A stretch of 64,000 nucleotides of DNA from Lagopus muta. Taxonomy: Eukaryota > Chordata > Aves > Galliformes > Phasianidae. A program made the position numbers and the translations under genes. Location: NCBI RefSeq assembly GCF_023343835.1, contig NC_064437.1:16239501-16303500 (forward strand), read 5' to 3'. This document shows, piece by piece, positions 35,719 to 47,590 of this stretch. The notes under the pieces are model-generated. The model searched no databases. It saw nothing but the letters and a program-made list of their open reading frames with translations, and was not told the origin of the DNA. The first letter of the stretch is position 1, and the number at the start of each line of letters is the position of its first letter.

Positions 35719-35815
35719 AAGGGCTGCTCTGAAAGTAATGTCTCTACCTCATTATGTTTATCCATGACATCAGAGGTGGATGCCGGTGGTGGTATGGCAG
35801 TTTTCCTTCACCCTT
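35719..35815 (+). mobile_element. Galluhop-type mariner 5' end fragment
   Basis: The plus strand reads AAGGGCTGCTCTGAAAGTAA, the Galluhop left terminal repeat, followed by its leader (CATGACATCAGAGGTGGATG, then GGTGGTATGGCAG). Homology ends near 35,812, so only about 95 bases remain. It is antisense to ARHGAP29 and sits roughly 80 bases past the E10 donor. Identification is from memory of the consensus. Confidence 0.75.
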
Positions 35816-35893
35816 AAGAATCTTTACATACCTCTTCTTAAAAATTAGGCCAAGTCGCCTTACTGCCAATAGTATTTTAAAAGGCATACTCAC

Positions 35894-36031
35894 AGCTTTA
35901 AGCGTTAGATCACACTGGTAAATAAGTTCCCGAAGCTGCGTTAAAACATCACTTTTAAAGCTTTCCAAATCACTTCTTTTTTCTTCAACTTCTGCCATGC
36001 TTGCTTTATAGTATTCATTGGCCTCTTCAGC
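35894..36031 (-). CDS. ARHGAP29: ARHGAP29 exon E10 (F-BAR coiled segment)
   Basis: This 138-bp phase-0 exon reads [20 protein letters not shown], then [19 protein letters not shown] and DLTLKA. It is strongly helical, with heptad-like charge patterns, matching human EEANELYK and QCDLTLKAV. The acceptor is TTGTCTAG and the donor GCT|GTGAGT. The frame stays open through the donor for about 49 codons into intronic and Galluhop sequence, which is read-through and not coding. Confidence 0.95.
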
Positions 36032-36257
36032 CTAGACAAAACACAAGTAAAAAGGGTTGACGGACTACTGGCTACTAGAAGTGAGAAAAACTATAAGCAC
36101 ACACACAAAGCACAGCCTGTAATGGGAGATTCCCATTTAGGATAAAAGCCCAAATGAACATAGCATGATTAAAGTGAAGAATTACGAACAGAACACTTGC
36201 TCAGATGATCTCAGTGGGAAAGCATGAGCAAAACCAATAGGTAACAAAAATTCGTAC

Positions 36258-36446
36258 TTTTTGAAGAGCCTCCTCTTCTAGCCTTCGTTTTTTTTCCAGC
36301 TGCTTACTGACATCTTTTGCAAAGCTTCCACTTGAACTAAGATGTTCCTCTTCAGCACGAGCAGTGCAGGATTTGGCCTTTTCATACTCATCTTGACGCT
36401 GTGTATACAGCAACTTTGCTTTTCTTAGAGAAGCTTCCAGCTCTTG
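36258..36446 (-). CDS. ARHGAP29: ARHGAP29 exon E9 (F-BAR helices)
   Basis: This 189-bp phase-0 exon reads QELEASLRKAKLLYTQRQDE, YEKAKSCTARAEEEHLSSSG and KQLEKKRRLEEEALQK. It is one of the most conserved parts of the protein against human, and clearly coiled-coil. The acceptor is ATCTGCAG. The donor AAAAA|GTACGA is suboptimal at the last exon base. Confidence 0.95.
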
Positions 36447-36746
36447 CTGCAGATTGCCACAAAAAAACCCCAAAATAATGATTTAATTATTTCTTGGTTA
36501 TTTAATGTGCTGTTTTAAAAAGATGTTACACATAGATCTGTACTTTGTAGTTTAAACAAAGTCATAGAAAAATAAGTTCTTACAAATAGGAATGAGCTGT
36601 GAAATTGGTAGTAACGTTCTACATCAACTAAACCTTACAGATTCTACATGTGAATTGAAGAACATAACATGACACAGCCTAGCTTGAAAGCATTGACCTT
36701 CTGAAGAATTTGAGATTTAACACCGTAAGATATGAAAAATACCAAC

Positions 36747-36827
36747 CATTTTTTTCTGTTCACGCTGCCAAAGCTCCTTGATTTCTTTCCTTTGTCTATC
36801 CAACTCATTTTTTCTTCCCAAAAGAGG
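36747..36827 (-). CDS. ARHGAP29: ARHGAP29 exon E8 (F-BAR)
   Basis: This small 81-bp phase-0 exon encodes PLLGRKNELDRQRKEIKELW, then QREQKKM, against human PLLGRKNEMEKQRKEIKELW. The acceptor is CTATGTAG and the donor AATG|GTTGGT, which departs from GTAAGT at position 3. Confidence 0.95.
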
Positions 36828-36965
36828 CTACATAGGAAATATTAAGAGTATGTAAAAGACTTAGAAGCAGAAAATATGTTCTTTCAAATAATCTGTGCTG
36901 TTAGAAAACTTCTAACTAATCTAAATCTAATCTAAAAAATAACTTGTCATTTTCTGTAGCCTTAC

Positions 36966-37076
36966 CTGCACAAATTTGTTAGACTGGAGAGCAGCAGCTG
37001 TTTGTTGCCAAAGTTGATTGTTCTCAATATCATTTTGAAAAGCATTAAGGAATATTGATTGGAATGGCATATAATC
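36966..37076 (-). CDS. ARHGAP29: ARHGAP29 exon E7 (F-BAR)
   Basis: This 111-bp phase-0 exon reads DYMPFQSIFLNAFQNDIEN, then QLWQQTAAALQSNKFVQ, matching human EFMPLQSLFTNALLNDIESS and LQANKFVQ. The acceptor is CGTTTTAG and the donor CAG|GTAAGG. It forms part of the F-BAR dimer helices. Confidence 0.95.
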
Positions 37077-37467
37077 CTAAAACGACAGAGAGAAAAAACA
37101 TTAGTATTCTAGGTAATGCAGAGTTATGCTGGCACCATAAATGTCAGTATAACTGAACTAGACTTCCTACTGCGCTTAGCGAAGTATTAATGTGTGGTGG
37201 AGGTCATTTAGATACAAATAGTGAAAGCGACTGATTTCTCACATTTCATTTTACTAGGAAAACACAAAATCTACAAGTCCAAACTACAAAGCATAGAAGA
37301 CAGAGGAAAAAAAAACATCTATGCAAATTTTCATAGAGGATGAGAAGAGAAAATACAAGAGACCTTTTACGGTGACTTGCACTATAAATCAATTCTGTAT
37401 CAAACAAAAAGCAATGTATTCCTCAACGTCCCAAAATCTTGTCTTTTGAGGAAAGCCTCCTACTCAC

Positions 37468-37532
37468 CTGGGGTCCAACTACAGCTTTAGCAGTTTCAGC
37501 CATTTTTGCTAAGTTTTTAGCACACTCCAACT
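37468..37532 (-). CDS. ARHGAP29: ARHGAP29 exon E6 (F-BAR)
   Basis: This 65-bp exon (completes a Glu codon from E5, ends in phase 0) encodes LECAKNLAKMAETAKAVVGP, then Q. The human counterpart is LESTRNMVKLAEATRTNIG. The acceptor is a T tract ending TTAACAG and the donor CCCAG|GTGAGT. Confidence 0.95.
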
Positions 37533-37808
37533 CTGTTAAAAAACAAAATCACACAATTAACTGTTCACTGTAACAACTGTATGACATGCTAAATGCTTTT
37601 TACATTCTTCCTCCAAGAGATAGGCAAGAACCACCTTCACTTTATTATAGGCCTTTAATTATAGGAAATGGATAATAGTTCTGTCCATTTCAGTGGAATA
37701 GCTTCTAATTTAGAAATCACATTATTGACAGTCTGCAGCACAGGGGCCTGACAACAGATTTAATTCCATCATGACAAAGCTGATTAAATACCAAAAAGAG
37801 CCACTCAC

Positions 37809-37946
37809 CCAAGCTAAGCTTTTTTTCTACCCATGCGACTACATCCTTGGTATATTTTGACCACGCTTTAGCATACGACAGAGCTGATTCAATTCCACTG
37901 TCATTTCTTAGGAGCATGCTGTCCACTTCCTCTGCTCGAAGATGTC
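37809..37946 (-). CDS. ARHGAP29: ARHGAP29 exon E5 (start of F-BAR)
   Basis: This 138-bp exon reads HLRAEEVDSMLLRNDSGIES, then ALSYAKAWSKYTKDVVAWVE and KKLSL, closely matching human ALSYAKTWSKYTKNIVSW. That block opens the F-BAR domain. The acceptor is TATTTTCAG and the donor TTGG|GTGAGT. Phase 1 at both ends. Confidence 0.95.
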
Positions 37947-38401
37947 CTGAAAATAAAGCATCAAACGCAAAGGAGTGAATTTTAGACATGACCACACACT
38001 GAGTGCAAAGCCAGTATTAGCCAACTGTGAATACTTAAGCAGCTCTCATCCCAAGTTGTTCTTTAATGCCAGTTGACTCTAAACAGGACTGACAGAGGTT
38101 TTAGAACAAATTAAAGGGTCATAGTATTCTATCTTTACTAGTCACATGGTCAGCATAACTTTCTTTAAGGAAGTGACCAAACAAAACATTGGCTGTACAA
38201 TGACACACTGAAGTGCTTTGGGTCTTGTTTTCTTTATTTCTCCCATAAAAGCAACTCCAAGTGGTTATTCACAGAAGTATAAAACCTCTGCGATAGTAAT
38301 TTTTTTATGGTAATGTTCTCTGGAATTAAAGGTGTTACAAACAAAGTGACCAAGATAAACACAATACTCTGTTTTCATTAAATATTAAAGGAATGACCCA
38401 C

Positions 38402-38462
38402 CTTGAATATCATCCCTTTCATGCAGTGAACCCCCAGACTCCACAGAGAGATTCTCAAAAGA
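38402..38462 (-). CDS. ARHGAP29: ARHGAP29 exon E4
   Basis: This very small 61-bp exon reads SFENLSVESGGSLHERDDIQ (human SFENVSVESVDSSSE). The acceptor is TACACCAG and the donor CAAG|GTGGGT. Phase 0 in and phase 1 out, so skipping would shift frame. Confidence 0.9.
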
Positions 38463-41400
38463 CTGGTGTACAAGAAATAAAAAGATCAAATTAGAAAAGA
38501 AAAGCAGAACAGGTCTTGCTAGAACTAACGGGTTAACAAATTCAATGACATCACCTGCCCTTTGCCCCTCCCCCATGGTTTTTTTTTTTGTTGCAAATCA
38601 AGCAAGAAATTCCTGTAATTTCTTCTCATCTAATATAGGTTTCTGTCTAAGCTCTCACAGCTGTTAATAGAGACATTACAGATAGCAGAATATCATGACA
38701 TATCTTTTAACCAACTGACTTGAAAGGCTGTAATGAAAAAAATGATTTAACACATTGGGTTAATATTTAAGCCATCAGTAGCTTTCACTGGACTTTTGCA
38801 TGCAGCTTTGGGTGCCACAAAATAAGGAGGACGTGGAACTATTAGAGAACATCCAAAGGAGTGCTATGAAGATGGCAGGGGGGCTAGAGGAATGGCTGAG
38901 GTCCCAATGAGCGCTCGGCCCGGAGCTTCAGCTTCTCACAGGGAGCAGAGGGGCAGCACTGAGCTCTGCTCCCTGTGACAGCAACAGGGCCCAAGGGAAC
39001 AGCACTGAACTGTGTCAGGGGAGGGGCAGCTGGGGGTCAGGGAAAGGGTCTGCACCACAGGGCGGTGAGCACGGCTCTAAAACTGTCAGAGTTCAAGGAG
39101 CATTTGAACAACACTCTCAGACATAGGGTTTGATTTTTGTCTGGTCTGAGTAGATCCAGGAGTTGGACTCAATGATCCTTGTGGGTCTCTCCCAACATGG
39201 GATGTTCTGTGATTCCCTACCTATATTTCTGAAAGCATTTTACACAGACCTATTGTAATATACATGTAACAGACCTTTCTACAGCCCTTTAGAATCCTGG
39301 ATTTCTTCCTTAGGGGAATAAAGCTATGATTTTTCCTAAATTACTTGCAGGTGTGCACTGTAGGCAGACAGCTGACTAGTAACACTTTCTAACGGAGCAC
39401 TAATAATCAGTACAACTTAAGAATGTAATCCAATAATAAGGAAATGGAATTTACCTTAGTGTAAGATCTTATCCCTACCTTTGTCCAGACGCAACATTTT
39501 GCCACCCCTTTACTTATGCAAGTAGAATTATTTGTAGGGCTGTGCTGTAAAGCAGGCCATTGAGTAAGTGCAAGTGAATGAAGAAGTCTACCTACTGAAA
39601 ACCTCCCCCTGGCATTTAAATATTTATGTATTTCAAAGGCCTGCATCATTTTAAATGAATGAATTACTCTGGAAAACTCAGAAGCAGAGAGGAGGCAGAA
39701 TGTAAAGGCAAAGAAATATCTGCACAGTAGTCTTAAGCTTTAGAAGAAGAGTGTGCTTCCATTTTAGATTTTGGTGTTGTTTTTATTTTCAGACAAAGTT
39801 AAAATAGAGAATGGTAGTAATGGTGCAAGTAGGGCTTTTTGTTTTTGTCTTTTTATTTAAATGTAAATAGGAACTTATCATAAATAAGAAAAGTCCCTGT
39901 ACAATCACTGTTTACTTCACAGCAAAAATAGCCTTTTCATATATCCAAACATGCAAGGTATACACTAGTTACACTAAATTCAATCTAACAACAGGGTCAA
40001 GAACAGCCCAATTCCTAAAGAAGTGGAAGACTTCAATAGTAGCTATCTAATTGTAAGGTTTTGGTGAAATGGAATGACATTTTTAAGAATAGGTAGGAAG
40101 TCCATCCCTAAATTCTGATTTTTTGTTTTGTTGATATACAGCTTTGAATGCACCAATATTCCATTACACAGAAAATGTGAACATTCCACAGAACCAGTTT
40201 TTATTTTAGTGTCAAGCAGTGCCACCTTGAAGTAGCTTTTAAAGTGAGATACACTTGTTAGGAAAGAATAAACAAGAAAATAAAACAACAAATTAGATCG
40301 ATTCAATAGGTACTTAGAAGTTCTGGTCCTAAAAAATTACTTTGCACTCTGTAAGACTAAAATCATTTTAATCTTGAGAACTGTTCACTCATTTCCAGCA
40401 GTTCAAGCACACAGTCTTGTTAGGAGGTCCCTAATTGAGCAAGCAACTAAAATGTTTCTCCTTAATTAACCCTCGAGCTATTTACATGTTAAATTCTACC
40501 AGAATACTACGCTCTAATTTATTTTTTTTTTTTTAAGGTACAGCTAGCTCCTACGTTCAACTACTGAACGTATACCTCTACAAAAACGCATAGTTAATAT
40601 AGCTACTTATATATTTTGCATTTAACTCCTCTTAACTCAACTACTAGTTGCCCTCCAAATTGCTCTCTGAGTAGCAAACCCAAATGAAATGTTTCACGTG
40701 TTAAATATGTATTTATTGGTCTGAATGCAACGTAGTTGTAACAGGACAGATTTCCCAGAAATTGAACTACGTTACCCTGCCTGCTCCAAAACTTAAAACT
40801 GTTCCCTTCCATGTTTGGAAAAGCAAACAACACTACAAAATGGGGCCTTTAAATATAAGCTGATGAGCTCTGAAGCACCCAGACTCGAACTGCTTCCTGA
40901 TTTCACTGTATGCTAACTTCCACTTGATTTTCTCTTACATTTAGAATCATGAACACCTTATTCCTTGGGTATGCATTTTTGCATTACAAAGCCTTTACAA
41001 GATTAAAAAAGAAACCAAATTCATCACCTTCCTTCTTCAGATGAACTGATTATAAATGAAACGATTTGAACAAGTACAAAGTTATTCGAGTTGCAGGCTT
41101 GTATACTATTTTATCTCATGTTTTGTATCAGCAGCCTAATCCCCTTTGTATGCCTGCCATAACCAGTTTTCTGAGCAGTCTCCTTTCCTCTCTATGCCCT
41201 TAGGAAAGATGAATTTTGTAGCAACTACAGCCTTAGAAGACATTTTATGATCATCCATCTTTCTCTCATGCATTATCAAGCACAGTGAAAATGTAAATGT
41301 CTGTTTCTCAGCTGTAAACTGCACTGCGTTGCTATGATCAAGTTGCTCAAAGTAAAATCTTTGTAAGGCAACAATCTGTGATTTTTCACCTTGCTACAGC

Positions 41401-42086
41401 TTCATTTGTCATATGCACCAATTATTAATATACTTTCATTCTAAAGTAATGATTCGAATTATTTACCTGAAAATCTGATTCTAGATTAGCAAAAATTCTG
41501 AATATAATTTTATTTTTTTAAATCTTGCCTTCTGAGTGTCTGTTTACAAGGCAGTTCAAAACCCTAATGTTTTCATTTGACTACCTGTAAGCTGACACTG
41601 CTATTTTTAGCTTTCTTAGTGAATTGTTGAAACAACTATGGTAGGGACTGGGCTCTGGAAGAACAATAGGTTACTTTGTAAAGAATAATTGTCTTTAATA
41701 GCCAAAAAGAGGTCATCAAACCCCAGTTTAACTTCTAGATTAGATATATATAATTCAACTACTCCTGCATGCAAATCATTTACTTAATTAAGTATACTGT
41801 GTAAACTATTTACTTCTTAAAAATCTCAAATATGCTTACAAGCGGGTTGTTAATTCTAATATTTGAATGCTAGTCCAGTTGAATCATCATCAACATTAAG
41901 AACTTAGAATACATTTGTGTACCTGAAATTCTGAGGACTTCGCCCCCCTCCCCCACCCACTGGTTTAATTTTAACATTCAGAGGACTCAAAATGTCCCAG
42001 CCATACAGCACACAGAGTTTCAGGGAAAATGAAGGTTTCCTTTAAAAGATATGATTTCACACTCCAATAGAATGTGGTTAGCCTAC
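38463..42086 (-). other. ARHGAP29: ARHGAP29 intron between E3 and E4 (3.6 kb)
   Basis: It contains a CR1 copy (about 38.80-39.22 kb) and a G-rich run in the RNA strand 125 bases after the E3 donor (41,942-41,960). The minus open frames at 39,407-39,649, 40,043-40,306, 40,603-40,833 and 41,136-41,324 lack splice context or similarity. Confidence 0.65.
38800..39217 (+). repeat. CR1 LINE 3' fragment, plus orientation
   Basis: CR1-like wording is GCTTTGGGTGCCACAAAATA at 38,804, AACATCCAAAGGAGTGCTAT near 38,850, then a GC-rich body. The typical 3' tail is GACTCAATGATCCTTGTGGG (about 39,167) followed by TCTCTCCCAACATGGGATGT and TCTGTGATTC. It is antisense to ARHGAP29. A 5'-truncated copy with no intact ORF2. 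Confidence 0.9.
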
Positions 42087-42159
42087 CCGGCTTCTCCGAG
42101 ATACAGGAAGTCCCAGCGACGAGCCATTGTCTACATCTCCCATAAGGAAGTCTGAAATA
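42087..42159 (-). CDS. ARHGAP29: ARHGAP29 exon E3
   Basis: This 73-bp exon reads ISDFLMGDVDNGSSLGLPVS, then RRSR, against human LTNFLMGDVGNDSLLRLPVS. Two AG dinucleotides 8 bases apart could serve as acceptor (GGTAG before 42,159 and TTTCAG before 42,151). Only the first keeps phase with E2 (GT|T, valine) and supplies the residues matching human ILT. The donor is CCGG|GTAGGC. Confidence 0.9.
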
Positions 42160-42503
42160 CTACCAGAAAGACAAAGAGCTGTTACTTCTTTACTTACCCT
42201 AGTTTCAGATCAGTGAGAACAAAAATTCAGATAGTCTCAAATATTCTTTGGAAGCTTTGCAAAAACATTTTTGGAAGTAGTTTTGAATTCCTTGCAATTT
42301 CATACCATCATTTCATACCATTGCTTTCCTTGTAAAGAAGAAACACTAACATCATGGCAAAGCAGTAGAAATATTATAGATAAGGTTAATATAAGTTAAT
42401 GTATCAGACAATATTTGTCTAAAAGAAAATAAAAGGGTTCGTGGTTTAGTCTTAATTTGATTCAGCTCCACTGAACACTTAAAACTCCTGAATTCCAACT
42501 TAC

Positions 42504-42600
42504 ACGTTTCCAAATGTGAATGCCAATGTTTCAATGGAAGAAAATACTTCACTGAAGAGTTCTCTTTTGTTTTCTTCATTAACTTCTTTGAAGTTCACCG
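42504..42600 (-). CDS. ARHGAP29: ARHGAP29 exon E2
   Basis: This 97-bp exon reads VNFKEVNEENKRELFSEVF, then SSIETLAFTFGN, matching human VNFTEVNEENKNDLFQEVFS. The acceptor is TTCCTTAG. The donor is AACGT|GTAAGT, and a second GT two bases upstream is excluded by phase. It is part of the helical region before F-BAR. Confidence 0.95.
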
Positions 42601-45600
42601 CTAAGGAAAAAATCAAAACCAAAGGGTGAGAGGTGGAGCCAAGCAAGTTCACCACGCCTGACAACAAATTCATACACAAAGTAAACAGGCAATATTATAT
42701 TTTTACTGTATTTTTAAAGATTGTTCAGAAAAAAAAACTTAAACTCTATAGGAAAGAAACAAACACCATCCAGATGGCATTTGTGATACAAACACGATTT
42801 CCACAATGCAAACTGATTACTTTCTCACATCCTGCATCTCCCCATTAAACAGCAGCTTTTTGTGAAAACATGATGGCGACATCAGGGGAAGATAAAAACA
42901 TTAAAAACATTTACTATCAAGCATCAAATCACAGCAGCAGCAACACCATAGAGCAACTCGCAAAAAAAAGGCAAAATGTTTGAGCGACTGCTTGTCTCCT
43001 TTTCTGGGTAGAAATTTCAGAAGAGCAGCAATAGTTCGAAAGTCCCCTTCCCAGGCTGTATGAGTCCTGTGCATGCCCAGAACACAGGACTTCTGACTTG
43101 AGCATCGATAAACAAAAAGCTACCAAAAGGTAATGTCCTTCGCAAAAACTTCAACTGCTGCTTCATCATCTGGCAAAACCCCTTCAGGCTGCTAAAAGTG
43201 AGAAGAAAGGCAGCAGAGCTATCATTGTTCCTAAATAGGAAAGGGAAAATTTGTGTACAAACTAAATGAACTGGTGACCAAGAACAGTATTCAGACAATT
43301 AGAAGTGACCCTGGAACAGGCTTCCATAACCAACTGGAATAATATGGGGATGAGAAGAGTGATTCATTCAGACTTTCTATTAACAGAACTGCCAGACAAG
43401 GGGAAGAAGGAAGAATGCAGAAGACAAAAAACTCAATTTCTAAATCATTGGCCACAGGAATTTTTGAATAGAAGTCAAGCACGCCCCTTTGAGCAAAAGC
43501 AGAGTCTTCTAGATGGAATTCTGTTTTACTTCGGGACAAAATTCTACATTAGGAGTTATGTTCAAAAGCTTAATTTTATTTAAATAACAATATTCTTCAT
43601 CATCTGTATTGCTAAAGTACAGTAATTATTATCTTATTTTTCAGAGATACCATGTTGGCACATAAAGCTTTTCATCATTTTTATTTTTATTCATTCCTCC
43701 TTCAAAGACCTGTGACTATTAATTTATCCTTCCTACATTTCAAGTACTACTTTGCAAATAATGGATCATAATGACTGCTAAAAGTAGGAGAAATTAATTC
43801 ACTTTTAAACATTGGCCATTCTACAGACGTTTTCTCAACAAATTTAATTAATAGACTTTAATCTTAAAGAGCATTCAAGCTTCCTGCCAGGTGCCTAAAC
43901 ACTAATGGGTAACAAAGAATGCTCAGCAATCTGCTCCCCATTAGATTTCCTTTGTGAAAGGAAAAGTTTTTAACCAGTGAATTAACAGAATTGAATCCAT
44001 TTCTTTTTATACAGTATGCCGACAGGTCTGAACAACTTTATAACAACCATTTCAGTACAAAGCTATTACAGAAAACAGTATTTGTCTTTTGGGCTATTTC
44101 CACAATTACTTGCAGACCTGGAAAAATGTGTTGTAACAAGCCTACAGCAATACAAAACGCACTACAAAAATGTTAACTGTCTTCATAGCCACAGTTCACT
44201 GCTACATAAATGCTTCTCCCACCTCCTCACTGCTCTGCTACATTTCATGATTACATAGAAGTCCCTGGAAATTTGTTCAAAAGGAGACTAAATAAAGCTC
44301 CACAGAGAACAATTTCTGGACAACTTTGTAAATACCAGTGGTTTAAAAAAAAAAAAAAAAAAAAAATCAGGTTAGTTCAAAGCCTCGACTTTTCAGAGAT
44401 AACACTGCTAATAAACCTCAACTTCACATTCCAAGTCAGTAAGCAGCAACTGCTATTATGAGATCTATTGATTAACAGCAACTAATGACTGGAAAAATCA
44501 TTTGAGTGCCAGCATGACGCGCAAATTGCTTCAAAATTAAAAGAACCGATAAAAACCAACTGTATGTTCAGAGCACTTACCTCTGCAACATTCCTATATC
44601 CATTAGCTGCAGAATCTTCAGACAAGAGCAACTCTTTCACTTTGCTAAGGAGACATTAATACAGATAAACTCTCCCTAAAGAAATGCCGCCTGTTTCACT
44701 CTGCCTTCCTGTTCCAGGAAGCGTTTTGTTAAGCTATACATGTTGTCTACTAGAGAAACTCTTTCTTTTCAGGATCCATCAAAAAGCAAATTAAAAAAAC
44801 TGAAATTTTTTTTCAGAATCATCACATCTCCCCTCCCCCTCCAAAAATTAGTCCAATCTCCAATTCAATTGAATACAAACAGCTTTCTTCTCGCTTATAA
44901 CTGCTGGAATGCTGATGTACTTAACATCAACTTTAAACCAAGCACGCTCTTTCCCCAGGACATCCTGACTGCACACAATAGCTACTGACAACAATGAACT
45001 ATAGTAATACTGCCATGTCTGGAAATGACAGCTATCTATCTATAGTTCTACGCATTTCAAAGCGGGTATGCAACACAGCAACGCTTTAAAGTAAGACTTC
45101 AGATGGCACATGATGAACTTAGAAAAATCATTGGGTAGCAGTACATTAAGAACAGGAAGCCAGTACCTGAAACGCAAACCTGACTTGCATTGAAGTGGAT
45201 CTGTATTTGCAGAACTAGCAAAATCATGTTCAGACTGAGGTATCCTCATCAGAATGCTGTCCAATACTGCTGAGTTTTAACTTGTGGGTCATGCCATCAA
45301 AACTTTCTGAATCAATCACAGAATGTGCTGCAGAACCAGCAGTCACCATGGGACTTCAGGAAGCTGCAATCCCAGGAGATGGCACAGTGCCCAAGGACAC
45401 CCGCACAACGCTTTGGAGACTCAGCAAGGACACTGTTGAGCATCAAGACTAAAGCGCAGCCAGAGCCTTTAAAAGACAACTCTTAGAGAACTTTCTGTGA
45501 CCACAGTGTACAGTGCCCTCCTGTCCCCCTGCTAGTACAAGGATGACACAGCCCAAGGGCCCAGGGGACACAGAGCCAACAAGAGCTCCCTCGCTTCCTC

Positions 45601-46729
45601 CCCTTCCCCAGAGACTCGTGCAGGTCTGCAAGCAGCACCACTTCCCTGCCAGAGGCGAGCACAGCCAGGATACCTCAAGTACAGAGTGAATAACTTGCTC
45701 TCTGCTGGTCGGTTTTCTCACATCTGACAGGCTGATGGGGTGCCACTTCCCCCAACAGGAATATAACCTCAATCCATACTTCACTAGCTGCCTTTTAAGC
45801 ACAAAGCCGATAAGCTGACTTGTTGGATCTGACCATCTATGCAACCTGTTTTTCTTTCCTTCAACTCCCAAACACTTTCAAGAACCCTTCAGAACTGTTT
45901 CAAAAACAAACACCACTCAAATGAAAACAACCAAAACAAAAACACCCAATGTCCTCCAAAATGGCAAGTACTTTAATGCTTGTTATTATTCTGTACTTTA
46001 AAAACAACTTTAGAAACCATGAACAAAAAATCAGGAGTAAAGAGCAATAAAATGCCAACTGGAAAAAGGAAAATAGGATTCATGGGATCTCACAACAATG
46101 GTGCAACAGCAGGCTGACCAAGCACCCCAGTCCTATGGCTCTGTGCCATACAATTCCACCAACCTGTACTGGCAACCTCTCCACTAGCTCACTACAATGT
46201 AAGTTTTAGGAACTGTTTCCTACTCACACCATAATGAATTTTGTCATGAATTTACACCACAGATAAACCAAATTGAAATTATTTCACCTTACTGTAAGTA
46301 TATAGCAGACGCAGAACTGATACAAGAAAAACATCAGCAGGAATTTCTAGTAAGCACAATTTTCAGCCTTACTAGAAATCTTTTTCTATTCTAGTAATTC
46401 AACTAAATCAAAAGGTGGAACTTAGAGCAAAAGAACACTGCAGCCTTGAATTCAGCGTGTGATCATGAGAACCACACATTTTGTGTTGCTTGTGGCCCTC
46501 AACTGTTTAAGGATACCAAGTGGGAAAATAACTATGACTGTGTGCCAGACTGGAAAGTAACTTCCAGAAACAGGAGTCTGAACAGGTCCCAAGTAAGAAG
46601 CTTCAGAGGGTCTCCATTCTTCCAGACTGAGATGTGATTTAAAAAGACACATTCAGAAAACACACAAGCAAGCATGGATGAGGAGCACAGTCCAAGCAGG
46701 GAGACATAGTGAATCAAATAATGTCCAAC

Positions 46730-47590
46730 CTGTATTAGCTAAAAGTTTACAGCACCTGGCAGGATTCATCCCAGAGCACTGAGAGAGTTAGCAGATGTTA
46801 CAAAGCTGGACCCATCTCAACAATTTACCACAGGTCTTGGGAGCCCGGAGAGCACCCTGCTGACTGGAAGTCAGCCAATGCTATACCAATCTCTACAAGA
46901 AGAGCACAAGACTCAGGAAACCACAGACTTGTTAGCCTAACCTCTGTCCTTGAGAAGTTAGAGAGATTACTCTGGGTGCTATTGAAAGGCATTTAAATAA
47001 TTAATCAGGCATAGTAAACACAGACTGAGGAAAGACAAATCCTGTCTTAGTGATTTGATATTCTACTACAGCAAGGTTACTTAGCAAAGGAAGAGAAGGC
47101 AGAGGATGTGATCTTTCTGGATTTTAGTAAGGCCTTTGATATAATCCCTCACAGTAGCCTTTCAGACAAATTGTCCAAACCAGAGATGAACAGGCACAAG
47201 CTATGCTGGGAGATGGGGCAGAGCTCAAAGGGTTGTAGTGAACAGGGCTACCTATGGCTCTGGTAGGTCACTAGTTGTGTTCCCCATGGCTCAATTCTTG
47301 TTCAACAGGTCTGTTCTGTTCAATGTTTTTAATCAATAGCCTCGACACAGCAGTTGCATGTTTCCTTAGCAAGTTTGCTGACAATACTGAGCTGGAAAAT
47401 GCTACTAACTGGAACAAGCTTCCTAGAGAGTGGCTGATGGGCTGCCCCATGCCTGCCAGTATTCAAGAAGCATTTGTATAATGCCCTCAATAACATGCAT
47501 TAAGTTTTTACTTGCCTTGAAGTGATCAGGCAGTTGGACTTATCTTTGCAACGCTCATCCAACTCTACTATTGTATTCAATTAAAGGTAC
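46730..47590 (+). repeat. CR1-like LINE with decayed reverse transcriptase
   Basis: The plus strand encodes LDFSKAFDIIPH at about 47,118-47,153, the motif LDFSKAFD(T/V)V-H of CR1/LINE reverse transcriptase. Stops and frameshifts follow. The 3' part contains CTTCCTAGAGAGTGGCTGAT and TTCAAGAAGCATTTG, typical of CR1 3' regions. At about 0.86 kb this is the longest LINE copy in the window. It is antisense to ARHGAP29 and non-functional. Confidence 0.8.

Noticed and set aside
42151..42153. CAG acceptor for ARHGAP29 E3 at 42,151
   Set aside because: Using it breaks phase with E2 and drops the residues equivalent to human ILT; the TAG acceptor at 42,159 fits both.
45449..45871. 140-codon minus-strand open frame in the large ARHGAP29 intron
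   Set aside because: Not in phase with flanking exons, no splice sites framing it and no recognisable domain.
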